NCBI RefSeq assembly: GCF_001751245.1
Contig: NZ_LJGU01000114.1
Location: 1 to 58,648 of the forward strand
Source: Streptomyces oceani
Lineage (GTDB): Bacteria > Actinomycetota > Actinomycetes > Streptomycetales > Streptomycetaceae
Length of the DNA: 58,648 bases
Reading direction: 5' to 3'
Numbering within the stretch: position 1 is the first letter of the stretch; each line of letters starts with the position of its first letter. This document shows positions 22,781-31,704 of the stretch, one piece after another. A program made the position numbers and the translations under genes. Below the pieces are notes generated by a model. The model searched no databases, had not been told where the DNA came from, and saw nothing but the letters and a program-made list of their open reading frames with translations.

Positions 22781-23806
22781 ATGATTCACACCGAGGGCCT
22801 GAGCAAGACCTTCACGCGCAAGAAGCAACTGGTTCACGCCGTCAAGGCGGTTGATCTCGACATCGCGCCAGGCGAGCTCGTCGCCTTTCTCGGTCCGAAC
22901 GGCGCCGGCAAGTCCACGACCCTGCGGATGCTCACCAGCCTGCTGCGCCCAAGTGCCGGGACAGCCAAGGTGGTCGGAGCGGACGTGCGCACCGAACCAG
23001 CACTCGTGCGCCGTCGCATCGGCTACATCGGGCAGGGCAACGGCGCCGGACACAACTACCGCGTCATCGACGAGTTGCACGTCCAGGGCTCGTTCTACGG
23101 ACTCTCGCCAGCCGTCTCGCGCGAGCGCGCGGACGCGTTGCTGCCCGCGCTTCAGCTCGACGGACTCGAGAAGCGACCCGTCATGAGCCTGTCGGGCGGA
23201 CAGCGTCGGCGCCTGGATGTCGCGATGGGCCTCATGAACCACCCGGCGCTGCTGTTCCTCGACGAACCGTCCACCGGCATGGACCCGCAGGGCCGGGCGA
23301 ACCTGTGGGAACACATCACCACGATGCGCGAGGACCTCGGCATGACCCTCGTCCTCACCACGCACTACCTCGAGGAAGCAGACGACATGGCCGAGCGGGT
23401 CATCGTGATCGATCACGGCACGGTCATCGCCGACGACTCGCCCGAGCAGCTCAAGCTCGACCACGCCGACGACGTCGTCACCCTGAGCTTCCACTCGTCG
23501 GATGAGGCGGAACTCGCGGAGCAGGCCCTGCGGACGGACGGGCGGCACGCCGATTCTCTCGACGTGCGCACACCAGAGACCCTCGTGATCACGACGGACC
23601 ACGGCGCACGGAAGCTGCCGAGCATCCTGTACCTCCTGGACGCGGCCGGAGCACCTCCGGCCGCGGCGACCATCAGGGAGGCCACCCTCGACGACGTCTT
23701 CCTCCACCTCACCGGCCGGAGCCTGCGGGAGAGCACCGAGCAGGACACGCCCGCCAGTGGTTCCCCCACCGCCGCGAACGCCACGAACGGAGTCGACGCC
23801 GCATGA
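22781..23806 (+). CDS. ABC transporter ATP-binding protein (DrrA-like)
   Basis: A 341-residue ABC ATPase of the daunorubicin-resistance subfamily. Walker A is GPNGAGKST (about residue 40), signature MSLSGGQRRRLDVAMGLM, Walker B LLFLDEPSTGMDPQGR, then the H-loop TTHYLEEAD. The C-terminal extension (about 220-320) ending EATLDDVFLHLTGRSLRE is the DrrA-type regulatory tail, followed by a Ser/Thr/Ala linker. ATG 22781 is preceded by GGGGA. It drives drug or metabolite export with the downstream permease and is probably repressed by the divergent TetR protein. Confidence 0.93.
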   Translation: MIHTEGLSKTFTRKKQLVHAVKAVDLDIAPGELVAFLGPNGAGKSTTLRMLTSLLRPSAGTAKVVGADVRTEPALVRRRIGYIGQGNGAGHNYRVIDELHVQGSFYGLSPAVSRERADALLPALQLDGLEKRPVMSLSGGQRRRLDVAMGLMNHPALLFLDEPSTGMDPQGRANLWEHITTMREDLGMTLVLTTHYLEEADDMAERVIVIDHGTVIADDSPEQLKLDHADDVVTLSFHSSDEAELAEQALRTDGRHADSLDVRTPETLVITTDHGARKLPSILYLLDAAGAPPAAATIREATLDDVFLHLTGRSLRESTEQDTPASGSPTAANATNGVDAA

Positions 23807-24627
23807 TCGCCCGGACCGTGGAGGACATCGCTGTCGCCGAGAAGCGCCACACGGGCGGACTCCGGCGCTTCACCTCGGACACCCGCGCCGTCTTCAAGCG
23901 CGAGATCATGCTCGTGCTGCGCGACCCGTTCTCCCTGATCTTCTCGCTTCTCCAACCGCTGGTGTTCCTCGCCCTCTTCGCTCCCCTGCTGGCCGGCACG
24001 GTCGGTGGCGGCGGGATCGACGGAGCAAGCACGCGGCAGTGGTTCCTGCCGGGAGTCGTCGTGATGATCTGCGTGTTCGGCACGGGCATGACCGGATCGA
24101 ACTTGCAGTACGAGATGCAGACCGGGTCCTACGAACGCATACTCGCCTCGCCACTCGGGCGGGCGTCCATCCTGACCGGGCGCGCGCTCAAGGAGTTCGC
24201 ACCACTCGTGGTCCAGGCGCTTCTCATCACCCTCTTGGCGGCCCCCTTCGGCGTCACCCTGCATCTGGCACACGTGCTCGTCGGAATCCTCGTCCTGGGA
24301 GTCTTCGGCATCGGGCTCGGCGCCCTGTCCTACGCACTCGCGATCGCCACGCGGGGCAAGGAGTGGATGTTCTGGGCCGTCCAGCAGTCACTCACGTTCC
24401 CGCTGCTCCTGCTGTCGGGAATGATGCTCCCGCTGGAGACCGGACCGACATGGATGCAGACCCTGGCCCGGTTCAACCCCCTGACCTACATCGTCAGTGC
24501 CGAACGGGAACTGTTCACGGGCACCTTCGCGTCACCCACGGTGCTGTGGGGTCTCGTCGCCGCGGTGGCCACCTGCGCCGGCGGGCTCGCCACTGGCATA
24601 CGAACGATCCGCCGCTCCGCGCGATAG
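23803..24627 (+). CDS. ABC-2 type transporter permease (DrrB-like)
   Basis: A 274-residue permease with about six hydrophobic segments (from residue 45 to 265). FKREIMLVLRDPFSLIFSLLQPLVFLALF and the central GMTGSNLQYEMQTGSYERILASPL and RFNPLTYIVSAER elements are characteristic of DrrB/NodJ ABC-2 permeases. Its ATG overlaps the ATPase stop (ATGA at 23803-23806), giving translational coupling and fixed stoichiometry. The exported compound is unknown. Confidence 0.93.
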   Translation: MIARTVEDIAVAEKRHTGGLRRFTSDTRAVFKREIMLVLRDPFSLIFSLLQPLVFLALFAPLLAGTVGGGGIDGASTRQWFLPGVVVMICVFGTGMTGSNLQYEMQTGSYERILASPLGRASILTGRALKEFAPLVVQALLITLLAAPFGVTLHLAHVLVGILVLGVFGIGLGALSYALAIATRGKEWMFWAVQQSLTFPLLLLSGMMLPLETGPTWMQTLARFNPLTYIVSAERELFTGTFASPTVLWGLVAAVATCAGGLATGIRTIRRSAR

Positions 24628-24710
24628 TTCACCGGATCGGGGACCGCCCGCCGTCTGCGCCCCACGGGTTCGGCGGCGTACGGCTGACCGAAGCGGGGCA
24701 GGGTCACCGC

Positions 24711-25796
24711 GTGACCGTCGATCATGAGACCCAGCCGTCGCCAGCCGCCGACGCGGCAGCCGTACGCCCGCTGACCTTCGTCGTGGGCACCGGCCGCAGC
24801 GGCTCCACCGCCCTGTCCCGCATCCTGCACCGCCACCCCGAGGTGCTGAGCCTCAACGAGCTGTTCGCCTCGCTCAGCGGCGACGAGGCGCTGCCCCCGG
24901 AGCCGCTCACCGGCGAGGAGTTCTGGCGGACCATCCTGGCCGCGCCGAACCACTTCTTCGACGGCCTGACCCGCAGCGGCGTACCACTCCCGGAGTTCCT
25001 CTACAACCGCCGCCCGGGGCGCTTCTCGGCCGAGACCACCGGCATCCCCGCGCTCTGCCTCATGGTGCTGCCCCAACTGACCGACCGGGTCGACGCGACC
25101 TTCGACGCGCTCGCCCGGGAGTTCCGCGAGCTGCCGCGCCAGCCCGTCCCGCGGCTCTACGAGGCGCTGTTCGCCATGCTCAGCAAGCGCTTCGGCGGAC
25201 GAGCGGTGATCGAACGCTCCGGCTACTCCCTGCAGTCCGTGCCGGCGCTGCGCGCGGCCTTCCCGCACGCCCGCTTCGTACACCTCTTCCGGGACGGGCC
25301 GGACTGCGCCGTCTCGATGAGCCGGCACATCGGCTACCGCTCGATCGCGGTGCTCCGCACGATCTTCGCCCGCACCGGTGTGGACGGGCTGGGCGACCTC
25401 ACCCCGGAGGTCGTACGCACCCTGCCACCGGACCTCGCCGCCGTCCTCGACGAACGCTTCGACCCCGCGCTGCTGTGGGAACGCCCCATGCCGGTGACCG
25501 ACTTCGCCGCGCTGTGGTCCGAACTGGTCGCGGAGGGCGTGCGGCTGCTGAACCAGCTGCCGCCGGAGCGGCACACCGGGCTGTCGTACGAGGAGCTGCT
25601 GCGGGACCCGCGCGGGCAGCTGACGCGGCTGGCCCGGTTCGTCGGGGTGACCCCGCGGCCGGAGTGGCTGACCGAGAGCTCCGCGATGCTGGACGATGCC
25701 CGTACGGGCGCGGCCCGCCAGCTCCCGGCGGAGCAGCGGGCCATGCTGCGCGACCTGTGCGCCCCGGGGATGCGGGCGTTGGGCCGCGTCGGCTGA
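24711..25796 (+). CDS. sulfotransferase family protein
   Basis: A 361-residue PAPS-dependent sulfotransferase. The 5'-phosphosulfate loop is FVVGTGRSGSTALSRILHRHPEV near residue 25 and the 3'-phosphate-binding segment is FVHLFRDGPDCAVSMSRH near residue 190; the late GLSYEELLRDPRGQLTRLARFVG is a common family element. It transfers sulfonate to a hydroxyl or amine; the acceptor is unknown. GTG 24711 is used, with GGGCAGGG upstream. It stands 83 nt after the ABC permease, so co-transcription is possible but unproven. Confidence 0.85.
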   Translation: MTVDHETQPSPAADAAAVRPLTFVVGTGRSGSTALSRILHRHPEVLSLNELFASLSGDEALPPEPLTGEEFWRTILAAPNHFFDGLTRSGVPLPEFLYNRRPGRFSAETTGIPALCLMVLPQLTDRVDATFDALAREFRELPRQPVPRLYEALFAMLSKRFGGRAVIERSGYSLQSVPALRAAFPHARFVHLFRDGPDCAVSMSRHIGYRSIAVLRTIFARTGVDGLGDLTPEVVRTLPPDLAAVLDERFDPALLWERPMPVTDFAALWSELVAEGVRLLNQLPPERHTGLSYEELLRDPRGQLTRLARFVGVTPRPEWLTESSAMLDDARTGAARQLPAEQRAMLRDLCAPGMRALGRVG

Positions 25797-25831
25797 GCGC
25801 CGCCGGCGCGCTGCCGTGCCTCAGTGGTGCC

Positions 25832-26179
25832 TCAGTGGTGGCTGAGGACGTTGACCACCCGGCCGGCCGGGTCGCGTACGAAGAAGCGACGCACCCCCCA
25901 CTCCTCGTCCTGCAAGGGGTGGACGATCTCCGCCCCGCTCGCCCGCACGTCCGCGTGCACCGCGTCCACGTCGTCCACCTCGACACTGATGTCGGGGACG
26001 ACGGGCGCGGTCTTGTCGCTGGTCATCACGCCGACCTGGGCCGTCGGCACGGACGGGGACGCCAGCGCGACGATCCAGCCCTGGTTCATGACCTCCTGAA
26101 GACCGAGCAGGCCGTAGAACTCCCGACTCTCCTGGGTGGCTTCGGTCTGGATGTTGGGCACGACACGGCGGACGGTCAT
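25832..26179 (-). CDS. VOC-family (glyoxalase/bleomycin-resistance-like) protein
   Basis: A 115-residue protein with two beta-alpha-beta-beta-beta units of the vicinal oxygen chelate fold: FYGLLGLQEVMNQGW in the first half and RRFFVRDPAGRVVNVLSHH at the end. AGGGAG lies 6 nt before the ATG. Such single-domain members may sequester drugs or catalyse metal-dependent reactions; no substrate can be named. The downstream region 25797-25831 contains a short tandem repeat of GTGCCTCA. Confidence 0.85.
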   Translation of the reverse strand: MTVRRVVPNIQTEATQESREFYGLLGLQEVMNQGWIVALASPSVPTAQVGVMTSDKTAPVVPDISVEVDDVDAVHADVRASGAEIVHPLQDEEWGVRRFFVRDPAGRVVNVLSHH

Positions 26180-26224
26180 CGACGGCTCCCTATGCGAACA
26201 GACGTTCCTATCGAGTGTCCACTA

Positions 26225-27040
26225 TTACTCCCGACCGGCCTCCGACGCACGCCCACACGCCTGACCGGCCGCTCCGCCATCCCGCAGCTCCCGCAGCGCC
26301 GCGCGGCACAGCGCGTCGGCCTGCCGGGTGGTCTCCGGCAGGCGGTAGCGCGGGGCCAGGTGCAGCGTGTACGCGCAGGCGGCGTCCAGGCTCACCCGGT
26401 GCCCGACCGACACGTACACCGGACGCACCCCCTCCCTCGTACGCAGCACGCGCCCGACCTCCTCGCCCCCGTCCAGCAGCGCGGCGCCGTCCCCACGGGC
26501 CTCGCCGACCGGTGCGTGCCGGAAGAGGAACGGGGACTTCGCCACCCCGATCGTCGCCAGCCCGGTGAGCACCCCGAGGTGACTGGCGAGGCCGAGACGG
26601 CGCGGGTGGGCCCGACCGTAGCCGTCGCACACCACCAGGTCCGGGACTCGCTCAAGCCGCTCCAAGGCCAACAGCACGGCGGGCAGTTCACGGAAGGCGA
26701 GCAGCCCGGGCACGTACGGGAAGGGCACCCTGGCACGCGCGGTGGACCGGCCCAGCACCTCGAGGGTCGCCGCGTCGAGCGTCACCGCGGCCGCGGCGAC
26801 CTGGTCCCGCTCGTCGTCGTAGGCGACGTCGACGCCCGCCACCACCGTGCCGGGGGTGCCCGGCTCGGGAGTGTGGCCGCTGAGGTCCACCCGGGCCCGC
26901 AGGTCGTCCTGTACGGCGAGCGCCTCGGTCTCGGTGCGCGGCCAGTCCCCGACACCGGAGGCTGGCCCCTCCCGCCGCTCTAGCCCCTCCGGTCCCTCCG
27001 GTCCCTCCGGCCGTTCCCGCTTCGCCGGTCCGGTCAGCAT
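26225..27040 (-). CDS. nfi: endonuclease V (deoxyinosine 3'-endonuclease)
   Basis: A 271-residue protein. After a 35-residue low-complexity N-terminus (PEGPEGPEG repeats) the endonuclease V domain shows VVAGVDVAYDDE with the metal-binding Asp, PFPYVPGLLAFRELPAV with the PYIP-like wedge and catalytic Glu, VCDGYGRAHPRRLGLASHLGV with the second Asp, and YVSVGHRVSLDAA. It nicks DNA 3' to hypoxanthine formed by adenine deamination. Its start lies 2 nt after the stop of the arylamine N-acetyltransferase gene upstream, so the two are co-translated. Confidence 0.92.
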   Translation of the reverse strand: MLTGPAKRERPEGPEGPEGLERREGPASGVGDWPRTETEALAVQDDLRARVDLSGHTPEPGTPGTVVAGVDVAYDDERDQVAAAAVTLDAATLEVLGRSTARARVPFPYVPGLLAFRELPAVLLALERLERVPDLVVCDGYGRAHPRRLGLASHLGVLTGLATIGVAKSPFLFRHAPVGEARGDGAALLDGGEEVGRVLRTREGVRPVYVSVGHRVSLDAACAYTLHLAPRYRLPETTRQADALCRAALRELRDGGAAGQACGRASEAGRE

Positions 27041-27042
27041 GC

Positions 27043-27849
27043 TCAGGCTCCCGACGCGTCGGCCCGCCGGCCCGGCTCGCGGGGGGCGCGATCCAGCCGC
27101 AGCCCGAACCGCTCCCGGTAGGTCTCCAGCAACTGCCCCTCCGACAGCTCTGTCTCGCCGCGGCTGCCGTCCGCGCCCGTCGTCACGAACTGCCGCCCGC
27201 TGAGAGTCAGCCGACAGCCGTCCTCGGTCAGCCGGGAGCAGACGAGCGAGCGGACGAAGGTCGAGTCGGGATGGGTGCGGTTGTACCAGCTGCCGCCCTC
27301 GAAGTCCGACAGCGCTCGCGCCCGCCGCTCCAGGCGATAGACCGGCTGGCCGTCCCGCAACACGTCGAGGTCACCCTCCGGGGCCGGCCGGAGTCGGAAG
27401 GTTCCGCCCGGATCATCCTGGTCGCCCGTCTCCTCCAGCGCCAGCGGGTAGTGGCTGTGCCGGCCGAAACCGACGTCCGCCAGCCACGCCGTGCCCTCCA
27501 CCGGCTGAACCCGCAGCAGCATGTGCGCGTACGGCACGCTCAGCCGCTCACCGTCGAACACCCTGGCGGCCAGCAGATCCACCTGAAAGCCCAGCCTTCG
27601 CAGCAACGAGGCGAAGGCGCCGTTGAGTTCGTAGCAGAAACCGCCCCGGGAGCGCGCGACGACCTTGTCCAGCAGGGCCTGGTCCTCCAGCACGATCTCC
27701 TCATCGAGGTGGAGGGAGAGGTTCTCGAAGGGTACGGCGATCAGGTGCCGGCGATGCAGCTCGCGCAGCGCTGGCAGGTCCGGAACAGCCGGACGGGTGA
27801 CGCCGATGCGGCGCAGGTACGCCGCGGTGTCCTGGTGTTCGTCTCCCAT
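27043..27849 (-). CDS. nat: arylamine N-acetyltransferase
   Basis: A 268-residue NAT. The catalytic triad is visible: Cys in RGGFCYELNGAFASLLRRLGF (about residue 70), His in VPYAHMLLRV (about 108) and Asp in WLADVGFG (about 125). It transfers acetyl from acetyl-CoA to arylamines or hydrazines; in actinomycetes homologues also act as amide synthases in ansamycin release, but no such cluster is present here. It is the first gene of a two-gene unit with endonuclease V, a pairing without an obvious functional link. Confidence 0.93.
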   Translation of the reverse strand: MGDEHQDTAAYLRRIGVTRPAVPDLPALRELHRRHLIAVPFENLSLHLDEEIVLEDQALLDKVVARSRGGFCYELNGAFASLLRRLGFQVDLLAARVFDGERLSVPYAHMLLRVQPVEGTAWLADVGFGRHSHYPLALEETGDQDDPGGTFRLRPAPEGDLDVLRDGQPVYRLERRARALSDFEGGSWYNRTHPDSTFVRSLVCSRLTEDGCRLTLSGRQFVTTGADGSRGETELSEGQLLETYRERFGLRLDRAPREPGRRADASGA

Positions 27850-27970
27850 GGGTCCCAGTATCCGTGCCCGGCTGGCGGGTTCGCCCGCGGGTCACGCCTC
27901 GCACGAACCGGCGGTGCCGCCGCTGACGTGCGTACGAGCGACAGCGGCGCGGAGAAGCGGTCGGCAGCGC

Positions 27971-29215
27971 TCAGAAGCTGTCCACGGCGTGCGGCAGCAG
28001 GGGCGTGCGCAGGGCGTCGTCCAACCGTTGCGCGGCGCCCGGGGTGTGCTCGGTGACCAGCCCGGCCCGCACCATGCGGCACAGCTTCGCGCCGCCCAGG
28101 TAGCAGCTGCCCAACTCCCGCATGTCGAGGCTGAGATCCACCGGCGGGTCCTCGGCCCGGTCCGCCGGGCGGTAGACGGCGCGCTGCCCCGGGCCGGCGG
28201 TGAGCCGGTAGCGGCCGGCGTTGTCCGGCAGCGTCCGGTCGGTGACTTCCAGTACGACGTCCACCGGGGCCGCCCAGGAACGCTCGGCGAGCGCCGCGGC
28301 CGGGTCCACCAGGCGCAGCCACATCGCGGGCAGCTCGGCGACGACCCGCACCTGGTCCCGGTCGGCGGCCATGAACAACAGCGGATCGTCCAGCGGCCGG
28401 CCGGGTGCGCGTACCTTGCTGGTGAGGTCCACCGCGACGAGGTACTGCCACAGCGCGGCCGCGGCCTCCGGCGTCTCGGCCTCCAACTCGTCGAGGCGCA
28501 CCACGGCCTGGCCACCCGCCTCGCGCCGGGTGCGGTAGACCGCGTAGCCGCCGGTCCGGGAGTCCGGGGCCTCCTCACCGAGGACGACCACCCGGGGCGG
28601 GCTGTAGTCCCGCTCGTGCTCGTCCTCCTCAGGCAGCACCTCCGTACGCCACCAGACGTCGTCGCGGGCCATGCGCCCGGCGCGTTCCGTACGGTGCGCC
28701 GCGTGCAGCCCGGCCAGTACCCCGGGAGCGCGCTCCGGGTCGATCAGCCGCAGCGGCCGGTCGTCGGGGGTGACCCGCAGGGCGAGCGGGCGAGTGGAGT
28801 CGATCTCCAGGTTGTACGCGCGGGTGGCCGTCCCGAAGCCGAAGCGTCCGTAGATCGCGTCCTGGGAGGCCCACAGCACGGCCACCGGCTGGCCGTTCGC
28901 CGCGCTGCGCCGCCATGCCTCGTCGAGCAGTCCGGTCAGCACACCCCGGCGCCGATGTGTCGGCGACACGGAGACGAACGTCAGACCGGCCGCGGGGAGT
29001 TCGCCGCCCGGTACGGACATCCGGAACGGGATCGCGACGGACAGCCCGACCAGGCTCTCGCCGTCGTAGGCACCGACCCGCTCGCAGCGCAGCATCATCT
29101 CCCGGAACTGCTTGCGCAGCCGGTCCGTGGTCTTCTCGTGGAAGGCGAGATCGGCGTGGTCGAGGGCGCGGTCGAGGTGCGCTTCGTCGAGGGTGCGGTA
29201 TTGAACAGTCGTCAC
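27971..29215 (-). CDS. Eis-like GNAT N-acetyltransferase
   Basis: A 414-residue protein with the three-part Eis architecture: an N-terminal GNAT domain (about 1-150) with the acetyl-CoA loop VSVSPTHRRRGVLTGLL, a second GNAT-like region containing WASQDAIYGRFGFGTATRAYNLEID, and a C-terminal SCP2-like domain. It ends in DSF with Phe at the C-terminus, whose carboxylate acts in catalysis in Mycobacterium Eis. Eis homologues acetylate aminoglycosides and lysines. Whether this one confers resistance cannot be told from sequence. Confidence 0.9.
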   Translation of the reverse strand: MTTVQYRTLDEAHLDRALDHADLAFHEKTTDRLRKQFREMMLRCERVGAYDGESLVGLSVAIPFRMSVPGGELPAAGLTFVSVSPTHRRRGVLTGLLDEAWRRSAANGQPVAVLWASQDAIYGRFGFGTATRAYNLEIDSTRPLALRVTPDDRPLRLIDPERAPGVLAGLHAAHRTERAGRMARDDVWWRTEVLPEEDEHERDYSPPRVVVLGEEAPDSRTGGYAVYRTRREAGGQAVVRLDELEAETPEAAAALWQYLVAVDLTSKVRAPGRPLDDPLLFMAADRDQVRVVAELPAMWLRLVDPAAALAERSWAAPVDVVLEVTDRTLPDNAGRYRLTAGPGQRAVYRPADRAEDPPVDLSLDMRELGSCYLGGAKLCRMVRAGLVTEHTPGAAQRLDDALRTPLLPHAVDSF

Positions 29216-29437
29216 GCCCGGACACTAACCCCCAAGCGGAGAACCGGCATCCGCATTCGCCCCGGCACGCCGCCAGCACCAGGACCGGCGCCCGGCCCGA
29301 CAGCCAGCGCGCCCGCCCGTCCCCACGGCCGGAACCACGGGGCGCTCGGTGCCCCGTCCGGATTCCGCCAGCTCCCGACCGCGCCGCGCGTGAGGATCGA
29401 CTCCGTCAGCACATCCGGAATCTTTAGGACAGCCCCT

Positions 29438-30178
29438 ATGAATTCTCTGCACGGCAAGGTGGCCCTCGTGACCGGCGGCAGCCGAGGCATCGGCGCGGCT
29501 ACCGCGCTCCGGCTGGCGCGGGACGGCGCCGATGTCGCCCTGAGTTACCAACAGGACAAGGGCCAGGCCGAACGGGTCGCCGGCGGCATCGAGGAACTGG
29601 GCCGCCGGGCGTGGACCGTACGGGCGGACATGGCCGAGGCCACGGACGTGACCGCGATGGTCGACGGCGCGGTGGCCGAGCTGGGCCGATTGGACATTCT
29701 GGTCAACAACGCGGGGCTGGGCGTGCTCGGGCCGGTCGAGGAGCTGCCCCTCGCAGATGTCGATCGAGTGTTCGCGGTCAACGTCCGCGGCGCGTATCTG
29801 GCGGCGCAGGCGGCGGCGCGCCACCTGGCCGACGGCGGCCGGCTCATCCACATCGGCAGCTGCGTCACCCAACGGGTGCCCTTCCCAGGCGCTTCGCTCT
29901 ACGCCGCCAGCAAGTCCGCGCTGACGGGGCTCTCGAAGGCGCTGGCACGCGAACTGGCCGCGCGAGGAACCACCTCGAACGTGGTGCACCCGGGCCCCAT
30001 CGACACCGACATGAACCCGGCGGACGGACCCGACGCGGCGGCGCAGCGGGGCTTCACGGCCCTGGGCCGGCACGGCCAACCCGACGAGATCGCCGCCACC
30101 GTGGCGCACCTCGCCGGCGACGGCGGCCGGTACGTCACCGGCGCGTCGATCGCCGTGGACGGCGGACACGCCGCCTGA
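29438..30178 (+). CDS. SDR-family oxidoreductase (3-oxoacyl-ACP reductase-like)
   Basis: A 246-residue classical short-chain dehydrogenase. ALVTGGSRGIGAATALRLARDG is the TGxxxGIG cofactor motif, DILVNNAG the NNAG motif, and HIGSCVTQRVPFPGASLYAASKSAL supplies catalytic Ser, Tyr (YxxxK) and Lys. The C-terminus YVTGASIAVDGGHA is standard. It uses NAD(P)H; the substrate is unknown. The gene is monocistronic and followed by a strong hairpin terminator. Confidence 0.92.
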   Translation: MNSLHGKVALVTGGSRGIGAATALRLARDGADVALSYQQDKGQAERVAGGIEELGRRAWTVRADMAEATDVTAMVDGAVAELGRLDILVNNAGLGVLGPVEELPLADVDRVFAVNVRGAYLAAQAAARHLADGGRLIHIGSCVTQRVPFPGASLYAASKSALTGLSKALARELAARGTTSNVVHPGPIDTDMNPADGPDAAAQRGFTALGRHGQPDEIAATVAHLAGDGGRYVTGASIAVDGGHAA

Positions 30179-30183
30179 CGGCT

Positions 30184-30229
30184 CGGGTGCGGGGCCCGTA
30201 CGCGGGTGAGCGTACGGGCCCCGCACCCG
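30184..30229. terminator. perfect 20-bp hairpin terminator after the SDR gene
   Basis: The arms at 30184-30203 and 30210-30229 are perfectly complementary over 20 bp with a 6-nt loop (GGGTGA). The arm core is GGGTGCGGGGCCCGTACGC. It lies 5 nt after the SDR stop and faces the convergent membrane protein gene ending at 30301, so it probably terminates transcription in both directions. No U-tract follows, as is common in high-GC actinomycetes. Confidence 0.85.
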
Positions 30230-30300
30230 GCAGCGTCGGTGGGGTGGGCGGGTGCCAGCGGCCGACGCGGGGACGCGGGAGCCTCCTCGGGGTCGCGGCG

Positions 30301-31023
30301 TCAACTGCCGTCCGGCAGCATCCGTTCAGCGAGGATCACCATGACGAAGCCGCAGCCGAGCACGGCCGTGGCCACTCGCGTACGGCCTCGGCGGCTGAGC
30401 ACGATGGCGATGCCGGACAGTATCAACGCGATCCCGTAGAGCCCCACCACCAGCAGTGAGGGGGCGTTGCCGAGGCGGATCACCAGCGCCGCGGCGACCG
30501 CCGCCATCACGACACCGGAGGTCACCACGCGTATCCGACGCGCCTGTCGGGGTGTCATGCCCGGTCTGGGCACCCGCTCCGGCCCGCCGTCCGGGGTCGC
30601 CTCCGGGTCCGCCGGGTCCTCCCCGTCCCTGCCGTCGGTTCCGTCGGTGCCGTCGGTTCCGTCCCTGCCCTCGGTCCCGTCAGTGCCGGCATCGGCGGCC
30701 TCACCGATCGCCTCGTCCGGCTCGGGCTCGTTCCGCTCCCCCGCCGGGACGCCGCGGCCGGCGCCCGCCAGCGTGGCGTCGGCGCCCCTGGTCTCGGGGG
30801 ACTCCGCGGGCTTCTCCTGGGCGCTCTTCCCGGGTCGCCGTCCCGGGTGCTGGTGGCTGGTCTCCGCCATGCTGCCGCCGTCCCCTCCGGTTCCGCGCCG
30901 GCCCTCCGCGTCCCCCTCGACCCCGCCGGTACCGTCCGTCGTACCGCCGGTCAGCGGGCCGGACGAACCAGCGGCTGCCCCTACGGCCGTCTGGTCGACC
31001 TCTTCTTCGTCGAGCGCCGTCAT
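30301..31023 (-). CDS. hypothetical membrane protein with acidic Gly/Thr/Asp-rich N-terminal region
   Basis: A 240-residue protein of unknown family. Residues 1-155 are disordered and acidic, including a tandem stretch of GTDGTDGTDG type encoded by a 9-bp DNA repeat near 30630-30680. Residues 170-190, 195-215 and 220-235 are hydrophobic segments, so the C-terminal third is membrane-embedded with the long acidic part probably cytosolic. No signal peptide. Strong GC at third positions supports coding. Confidence 0.7.
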   Translation of the reverse strand: MTALDEEEVDQTAVGAAAGSSGPLTGGTTDGTGGVEGDAEGRRGTGGDGGSMAETSHQHPGRRPGKSAQEKPAESPETRGADATLAGAGRGVPAGERNEPEPDEAIGEAADAGTDGTEGRDGTDGTDGTDGRDGEDPADPEATPDGGPERVPRPGMTPRQARRIRVVTSGVVMAAVAAALVIRLGNAPSLLVVGLYGIALILSGIAIVLSRRGRTRVATAVLGCGFVMVILAERMLPDGS

Positions 31024-31278
31024 GGGTGCTTTCCCTCGCCTTCAACTCCCCCGAACACGTGCGGTGGTTCCGGAGGTTACCGGGAGGCACCTGGTCCCGT
31101 CTCACCCCGGGACGCCGACGCGCGCCAGCGGGTGCCGGCGGGGCCCGTCCCGTAGCCTGGGCGTCCCGGTCCTCCGGCACACGCCCCGACGCCGGCGCGT
31201 CCTATCGCGCGCGTCGACGCGGAGGCGGAGGATCGTGGGGTCAGTGGACGTACGTTCGTACCAGGAGGCAAGCCCAGC

Positions 31279-31704
31279 ATGGCGACCACACGCACCGCGC
31301 ACACGGTCTGGAACGGCGGCCTGAAGGAAGGCTCCGGCACCGTCAGTCTCGACTCCTCCGGGATCGGGCAGTACCCGGTCACCTGGGCCGCGCGGTCCGA
31401 GGAGCCGGGTGGGAAGACCAGCCCCGAGGAGCTGATCGCCGCGGCGCACTCCAGCTGCTTCTCCATGGCCCTCTCGAACGGGCTGAACGGCGGCGGCACC
31501 CCGCCCACCCGGCTGACCACCAAGGCCGACGTGGACTTTCAGCCTGGTACGGGCATCACCGGCATCCACCTCACCGTGGAGGGCGACGTGCCGGGCCTGG
31601 ACGAGAGCGGCTTCGTCGCGGCGGCGGAGGACGCCAAGGTGAACTGCCCGGTGAGCCAGGCCCTGACCGGCACCCGCATCACCCTGACCGCGAGCCTGGC
31701 CTGA
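31279..31704 (+). CDS. OsmC/Ohr-family peroxiredoxin
   Basis: A 141-residue protein. The two redox Cys are in AAHSSCFSMALSNGL (about residue 60) and KVNCPVSQALTG (about residue 124), matching OsmC. It starts MATTRTAHTVWNGGLKEG, typical of the OsmC branch rather than Ohr, and reduces organic hydroperoxides. An AGGAGG site at 31262-31267 precedes the ATG. It is monocistronic. Confidence 0.93.
   Translation: MATTRTAHTVWNGGLKEGSGTVSLDSSGIGQYPVTWAARSEEPGGKTSPEELIAAAHSSCFSMALSNGLNGGGTPPTRLTTKADVDFQPGTGITGIHLTVEGDVPGLDESGFVAAAEDAKVNCPVSQALTGTRITLTASLA

Noticed and set aside
30625..30685. A CRISPR-like array or direct-repeat element at the GTC-rich repeats
   Set aside because: Units are 9 bp, contiguous and in coding frame, with no spacers. 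They are a coding tandem repeat. No CRISPR array was found in the window.
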